A DNA stretch of 10,600 nucleotides from Bacillota bacterium. GTDB lineage: Bacteria; Bacillota; Clostridia; Acetivibrionales; DSM-1351. The notes under the pieces are model-generated. The model did not search any database, was not told where the DNA came from, and saw only the letters and a list, made by a program, of their open reading frames with translations. The first letter of the stretch is position 1. Each line of letters starts with the position of its first letter. A program made the translations under genes and the position numbers. This document shows positions 6,923 to 10,600 of the stretch, piece after piece. The DNA lies in the NCBI GenBank assembly GCA_023417285.1, contig JAEZFR010000097.1, positions 1-10,600 on the forward strand, in the 5' to 3' direction.

Positions 6923-7909
6923 ATGAAAATTTTAATCAGTGATTATAAAGACTCTATGATGCCCGAACACGATTATGAGATGCAAGTACTTAAAGCAGGG
7001 CTACCAAACGCAGAGATAGAGGTTTATGAATATACTGACGAAAAAAGAGACGAATTCATCCAAAAGATGAAGGATGTTACCGCTCTTCTCACAGCGTTTA
7101 CCCGTATTGATAAAGAGGTTCTGGAAAACGCACCTGAACTTAAAGTTATATCAATCAACGCTACTGGATATGACTGCGTTGATCTCGCCGAAGCAACTAA
7201 GCACAGTGTGGGCGTTTGCCCCGTTGGAGAATACTGCACTCTGGACGTTGCAGAACATACCATGGCACTGATGCTGGCATTAAATAAAAACCTCAAATGC
7301 TATTCCTATGATCTTGAGAAAAATTACAACTGGAAATATGATGCTCCTAAGCCTCCTAAGCGTATTGGTGATCAAACGCTTGGTATCTTTGGTTTTGGAA
7401 AGATAGGCAAATGTGTTGCGAAGCTGGCTCAGGGACTAGGAATGACAGTTATTGCACACGATCCTTATGTAAAGCCTGAACTTGCAGCTGAGTTGGGAGT
7501 CGAGCTTGTCGATAAGGACACCATATTTGAACAAGCAGATGTAATAACAAACCACATGAACCTAGGAAAAACTAACACAGAATATTTTACAGCTGTAGAA
7601 TTCAATAAAATGAAAAAGACTCCTATTTTCCTCAATCTTGGCAGAGGTCTCAGCATAAATGAAAACGATCTGGCTGATGCTTTGGACAAGGGATTGGTGC
7701 GCGCTGCCGGACTTGATGTACTTAAGGATGAAACTCCTAAGCTGGATGGACACCTCCTCTCTAACAGGGAAAATGTTATCATCACTCCCCATGCAGCATT
7801 TTTCTCAAAACAGTCATTTGATGATATGCAACGAATTTCCTGTGAAAACATAGTAAATTATCTATTAGGACATAAAGATAAAGTTTTTAAGTTGGTAAAT
7901 GATATTTGA
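6923..7909 (+). CDS. D-2-hydroxyacid dehydrogenase, NAD-dependent
   Basis: This 328-residue protein has the usual length and layout of the D-isomer-specific 2-hydroxyacid dehydrogenase family. A split catalytic domain includes NATGYDCVDL and VAEHTMALMLAL (about 79-120). The nucleotide-binding domain has GFGKIG (157-162), and Asp180 at the end of the second strand predicts NAD rather than NADP. The catalytic triad is Arg241 (NLGRG), Glu270 (LKDET) and His290 (TPHAAF). The reaction is reversible reduction of a 2-oxo acid to a D-2-hydroxy acid. It lies 93 bases after the deiminase-like gene with a GGAGG nine bases before its ATG. Such an enzyme is not part of standard arginine or agmatine deiminase operons, so it may act on the guanidino substrate, on the carbon skeleton left after carbamoyl transfer, or as an electron sink. 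Residues at the substrate pocket do not let me name the oxo acid. Confidence 0.88.
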   Translation: MKILISDYKDSMMPEHDYEMQVLKAGLPNAEIEVYEYTDEKRDEFIQKMKDVTALLTAFTRIDKEVLENAPELKVISINATGYDCVDLAEATKHSVGVCPVGEYCTLDVAEHTMALMLALNKNLKCYSYDLEKNYNWKYDAPKPPKRIGDQTLGIFGFGKIGKCVAKLAQGLGMTVIAHDPYVKPELAAELGVELVDKDTIFEQADVITNHMNLGKTNTEYFTAVEFNKMKKTPIFLNLGRGLSINENDLADALDKGLVRAAGLDVLKDETPKLDGHLLSNRENVIITPHAAFFSKQSFDDMQRISCENIVNYLLGHKDKVFKLVNDI

Positions 7910-7998
7910 TGATACTGATCTAAAATCATGTTACTAATTAATATTGTTGATACTTATTTGAATTGATTATATTGTCTAAACCCGGGAGGGATGAACAA

Positions 7999-9345
7999 AT
8001 GGAAAACACGGTCATAAATAAACGTGATCTTTGGAAGTTCATACTGTGCTCATTACTGGGCGTCCTTGCCTTTCTTGTGCCGCTTAATTTTGATAGCGGA
8101 GTAAATACTGTCCTCGGTGCAGGTTCTGATTGGGTAAAAGGTCTCCTTGCTAATTTTTTTGATCAGATTATTCTGGTTCTCGTAGCACTTTCCACAATAT
8201 GCTCTCTTATTGATACCATTTGTGAAAAGGCTAATAAGACGCTTCCCCATTGGTTCCACAACCAGTTTAAGACTAACATAGTTTATCTCATAACTAAGAT
8301 AATTGCTTTTATTATTTGTGTTTTAGCGTTCTTTAGTATTGGTCCGGAGTTTCTAACTGGACCCGACACCGGAGGTTCAATGTTAGGCCTTGCACAGACT
8401 CTTTTTGCGATTGCAATTGTGCTCAGTTATGCTCTACCTTTTCTTACGGATAGTGGACTTATGGAATTTGGAGGAGTACTTACTCAACCCTTTGTTCGTC
8501 CGATGTTTAAGGTTCCTTCCGACGCATCTGTCGACCTTCTAGCCTCTTGGGTTGGGGCTGCTAGCGCTGCCGTCATTCTTTCCGCGGAAAAATACTATCG
8601 AGGCTATTACAACAAGCGTGAAGCTGCAGTTGTTATGTGTAATTTCTCCCTTGTTTCGGTACCCTTTTGTATGGTAATTGCAGTAACCGCCGGCATTGCA
8701 CAATACTTCCCCATAATGTATCTGCTTTTATGTGTACTAGGGGTAATCCTAGCCGTTATTTTGCCTAGAATCTATCCTCTTAGCTCACTGAGCAATGAAT
8801 ATTATGAGCAAAGAAGGTTTGATGCCTTTAGTATGAAACCACCCGAGGGGATAGGCATATGGAGATTTGCCTTCATTAAAGGTAGCGAGACAGCTCACAA
8901 TTTTAAGTTTAAAGATCTTGTTGAGTCAGGCACAAAAGTTCTGTGTACTGTGCTTCTAACTCTTATTCCGACAGTAATTGCCTGGGGCACTATCGGCTTA
9001 GTGCTTGTAACATATACTCCTATATTCAGCTGGATAGCTATACCGTTTGAATGGATTTTTTCTCTATTTAATATAGCAGATTCTGCCATAGCTGCTACTG
9101 CAACATTGGTTGGATTTGTGGATATGTTTATACCCAGCCTGCTAATTACTAATATAGCCTCAATTGAAACCAGATTTATTATTGCTACGCTTTCGCTTAT
9201 ACAAATTATCTATATCACTGAGGTTGGTTCTGTAATTATACAAACCAAAATCGGGGTTGACTTAAAGAAATTGTTTATTATTTTCCTAGAAAGAACAATT
9301 ATTTCGCTACCAATTATTATTTTAGTAGCAAAGCTTATATTCTAA
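7999..9345 (+). CDS. YjiH-family multipass membrane protein with nucleoside-recognition (Gate) domains
   Basis: This 448-residue membrane protein has roughly eleven hydrophobic segments, the first at about residues 11-27 (WKFILCSLLGVLAFLVPL). The central block containing FLTDSGLMEFGGVLTQP, SDASVDLLASWVGAA, RGYYNKREAAVV and NFSLVSVPF is typical of the YjiH family with Gate-type domains. Members are putative transporters of unknown substrate. I chose the ATG at 7999 because GGAGGG (7985-7990) lies eight bases before it; an upstream TTG at 7963 would add 12 residues without a ribosome binding site. It follows the dehydrogenase by 89 AT-rich bases and precedes carbamate kinase by 28, so co-transcription with the latter is very likely. 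In this setting it may move the hydroxy or oxo acid handled by the dehydrogenase, or the end product, but that is inference from position only. Confidence 0.8.
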   Translation: MENTVINKRDLWKFILCSLLGVLAFLVPLNFDSGVNTVLGAGSDWVKGLLANFFDQIILVLVALSTICSLIDTICEKANKTLPHWFHNQFKTNIVYLITKIIAFIICVLAFFSIGPEFLTGPDTGGSMLGLAQTLFAIAIVLSYALPFLTDSGLMEFGGVLTQPFVRPMFKVPSDASVDLLASWVGAASAAVILSAEKYYRGYYNKREAAVVMCNFSLVSVPFCMVIAVTAGIAQYFPIMYLLLCVLGVILAVILPRIYPLSSLSNEYYEQRRFDAFSMKPPEGIGIWRFAFIKGSETAHNFKFKDLVESGTKVLCTVLLTLIPTVIAWGTIGLVLVTYTPIFSWIAIPFEWIFSLFNIADSAIAATATLVGFVDMFIPSLLITNIASIETRFIIATLSLIQIIYITEVGSVIIQTKIGVDLKKLFIIFLERTIISLPIIILVAKLIF

Positions 9346-9373
9346 ATTCAACAGATTTTATTGGAGGTAAACA

Positions 9374-10324
9374 ATGAGCACCAAACCAAGAATAGTTATC
9401 GCCCTAGGTGGAAATGCTCTCCAGAGCAAGGGCAGTGAGGCCACTGCAGAGGCACAACTAAAGGTCGTAAAAAAGACTTGCAAGTATATTGCAGAGATTA
9501 GCAGCAGCGGCTACGAAATGGCAATTGTACACGGAAACGGACCTCAGGTGGGAAGAATTCTCCTTTCCTCCGAAACTGCAAAAGATGTTGTCCCTGCTAT
9601 GCCGTTTGATGTGTGCGGAGCTATGAGTCAAGGCTATATAGGATACCATATCCAACAGGCTCTCAAATATGAGCTAAAAAAACATAACCGCAACGTTCGT
9701 GTCGTAACCGTTACAACCCAGGTAGTAGTTGACAGGGACGATAAGGCATTTCAGAATCCCACTAAGCCTATTGGTGCATTTTATACCGAGGAAGAGGCCA
9801 AAAAGCTAATAGTCGAAAATGGGTATACCATGAAAGAAGATGCCGGGCGTGGTTGGAGAAGAGTAGTTGCCTCTCCCATGCCTCAAAGAATTGTTGAAAT
9901 CGAAGGAGTAAAGAAACTCTGGGATGACACCATAGTTATTACCTGTGGTGGCGGAGGAATTCCTGTGGTAGAGAACCTCGATGGTAGTCTTGAGGGCATT
10001 GCGGCAGTTATAGATAAGGACTACGCTGCCGAGTTACTTGCTGAACAGGTAAAAGCAGACATGTTGTTGATACTCACAGAAGTAGAGAAAGTGGCTATTA
10101 ACTTCAATAAGCCAAATCAGGAGAACTTAGACCGCTTGAATCTAAAAAGCGCAATCAAATATGTTGAAGAGGGTCAGTTTGCTCCAGGCAGCATGCTACC
10201 TAAGGTTCAGGCGGCAATGAAGTTTGTCCGCTCAAACCCGGATAAAAAAGCAATTATCACCAGTCTTGATAAGGCTGTTGAAGCCCTTGCGGGTCAAACG
10301 GGTACAGTATTTACCTTTGCATAG
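9374..10324 (+). CDS. arcC: Carbamate kinase
   Basis: This 316-residue amino-acid-kinase-family protein matches carbamate kinase from end to end. Visible motifs are ALGGNAL (10-16), HGNGPQVG (53-60), MSQGYIGYH (84-92), KPIGAFY (131-137), GRGWRRVVASP (158-168), CGGGGIPV (191-198) and VIDKD (212-216). Lys131, Lys215 and Lys277 fall at the same positions as the catalytic lysines of the Enterococcus faecalis enzyme. It converts carbamoyl phosphate and ADP to ATP and carbamate, which decays to CO2 and ammonia, and is thus the energy-yielding last step of a deiminase pathway. GGAGG (9363-9367) lies six bases before the ATG. It is the last gene of the cluster, followed by a strong terminator. The symbol denotes the enzyme type; the pathway it serves may differ from arginine deiminase. 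Confidence 0.95.
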   Translation: MSTKPRIVIALGGNALQSKGSEATAEAQLKVVKKTCKYIAEISSSGYEMAIVHGNGPQVGRILLSSETAKDVVPAMPFDVCGAMSQGYIGYHIQQALKYELKKHNRNVRVVTVTTQVVVDRDDKAFQNPTKPIGAFYTEEEAKKLIVENGYTMKEDAGRGWRRVVASPMPQRIVEIEGVKKLWDDTIVITCGGGGIPVVENLDGSLEGIAAVIDKDYAAELLAEQVKADMLLILTEVEKVAINFNKPNQENLDRLNLKSAIKYVEEGQFAPGSMLPKVQAAMKFVRSNPDKKAIITSLDKAVEALAGQTGTVFTFA

Positions 10325-10369
10325 GACATTTCCAGTATTTTTGATTGTATTCATATACTCCACTCCACT

Positions 10370-10417
10370 AGCACAGGGGGGCGCAGTCATAGACCGCGTC
10401 CCCTGTGCTTTTAATTT
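10370..10417 (+). terminator. Strong intrinsic terminator after carbamate kinase
   Basis: AGCACAGGGG (10370-10379) pairs perfectly with CCCCTGTGCT (10400-10409), with a partly paired inner arm, followed by TTTTAATTTT. It begins 46 bases after the stop codon and marks the end of the catabolic transcript. Confidence 0.9.
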
Positions 10418-10486
10418 TCCCAGATATAGTGCCATGCTTTTAATGGACAGGAAGTATTAGGCACACATTCTCCAACGCTTAATAAG

Positions 10487-10523
10487 ATGTTTATTTTCGG
10501 CTCTACAATATGTTTATTTTCGG
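10487..10523. repeat. 14-bp direct repeat upstream of the edge promoter
   Basis: ATGTTTATTTTCGG occurs identically at 10487-10500 and 10510-10523, with starts 23 bp apart. The second copy ends one base before the -35 box of the following promoter. Regulator binding sites, or the end of a mobile element, are both possible. Confidence 0.6.
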
Positions 10524-10524
10524 G

Positions 10525-10553
10525 TTGACAACTTATAGGGGGTAATGTAAAAT
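10525..10553 (+). promoter_or_regulatory. Promoter pointing out of the right edge
   Basis: A perfect -35 TTGACA (10525-10530) is separated by 17 bases from TAAAAT (10548-10553). No start codon with a ribosome binding site is visible in the remaining 47 bases, so the gene it drives must lie beyond the window. Confidence 0.6.
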
Positions 10554-10600
10554 ATAAAAGCGGTTAATTTAATAAGTATAACTTTTTATGGAAAGATGGC

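Noticed and set aside
7947..7975. Possible promoter TTGATA and TATTGT before the YjiH gene
   Set aside because: The -10 match is poor and the surrounding DNA is so AT-rich that such a match is expected by chance.
2973..10324. Agmatine deiminase (putrescine) operon
   Set aside because: The carbamoyltransferase has an SMG loop instead of the YGLYEAE-type loop of putrescine carbamoyltransferase, and the deiminase keeps two carboxylate-binding arginines that agmatine would not need.
10224..10460. Open frame overlapping the end of carbamate kinase and running through the terminator
   Set aside because: It is out of frame with a well-supported gene, crosses the terminator hairpin, and has no ribosome binding site.

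Overview
The window looks like chromosomal DNA from a low-GC, anaerobic Firmicute, probably of the class Clostridia. The genes are AT-rich, nearly all have strong GGAGG-type ribosome binding sites, and the catabolic enzymes are of fermentative type. Genus and species cannot be named from the sequence alone.

Layout: positions 1-964 hold the 5' part of a minus-strand gene for a secreted WG-repeat protein that runs off the left edge. Next, also on the minus strand, is a PucR-family regulator (1133-2782) with its own promoter and terminator. Divergent from it, on the plus strand, is a six-gene cluster: an ornithine-carbamoyltransferase-like enzyme (2973-3911), a YfcC/DcuC-type transporter (4057-5589), a small arginine-deiminase-like guanidino hydrolase (5975-6829), a D-2-hydroxyacid dehydrogenase (6923-7909), a YjiH-family membrane protein (7999-9345) and carbamate kinase (9374-10324). 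A strong intrinsic terminator follows at 10370-10417. A fresh promoter preceded by a short direct repeat lies near the right edge and points out of the window.

How the genes fit together: deiminase, carbamoyltransferase and carbamate kinase form the classical three-step route that turns a guanidino compound into a ureido compound, then an amine plus carbamoyl phosphate, then ATP, CO2 and ammonia. The YfcC transporter would exchange substrate and product. Hand alignment to characterised enzymes gives an odd result. Both pathway enzymes keep residues that bind the substrate carboxylate, but each has lost a polar residue that I associate with the alpha-amino group (Asp to Met230 in the carbamoyltransferase, Asn to Val77 in the deiminase). 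The cluster also carries a D-2-hydroxyacid dehydrogenase, which is not part of arginine or agmatine deiminase operons. My inference is a variant deiminase pathway for a guanidino acid without a free alpha-amino group, possibly a 2-hydroxy or 2-oxo analogue of arginine. This is a hypothesis, not a demonstrated function.

The non-coding parts of the cluster are unusual. The two largest gaps contain three different families of imperfect tandem repeats: about 33 bp before the transporter, then 35 bp and 52 bp side by side before the deiminase. A long hairpin lies between the deiminase and the dehydrogenase.
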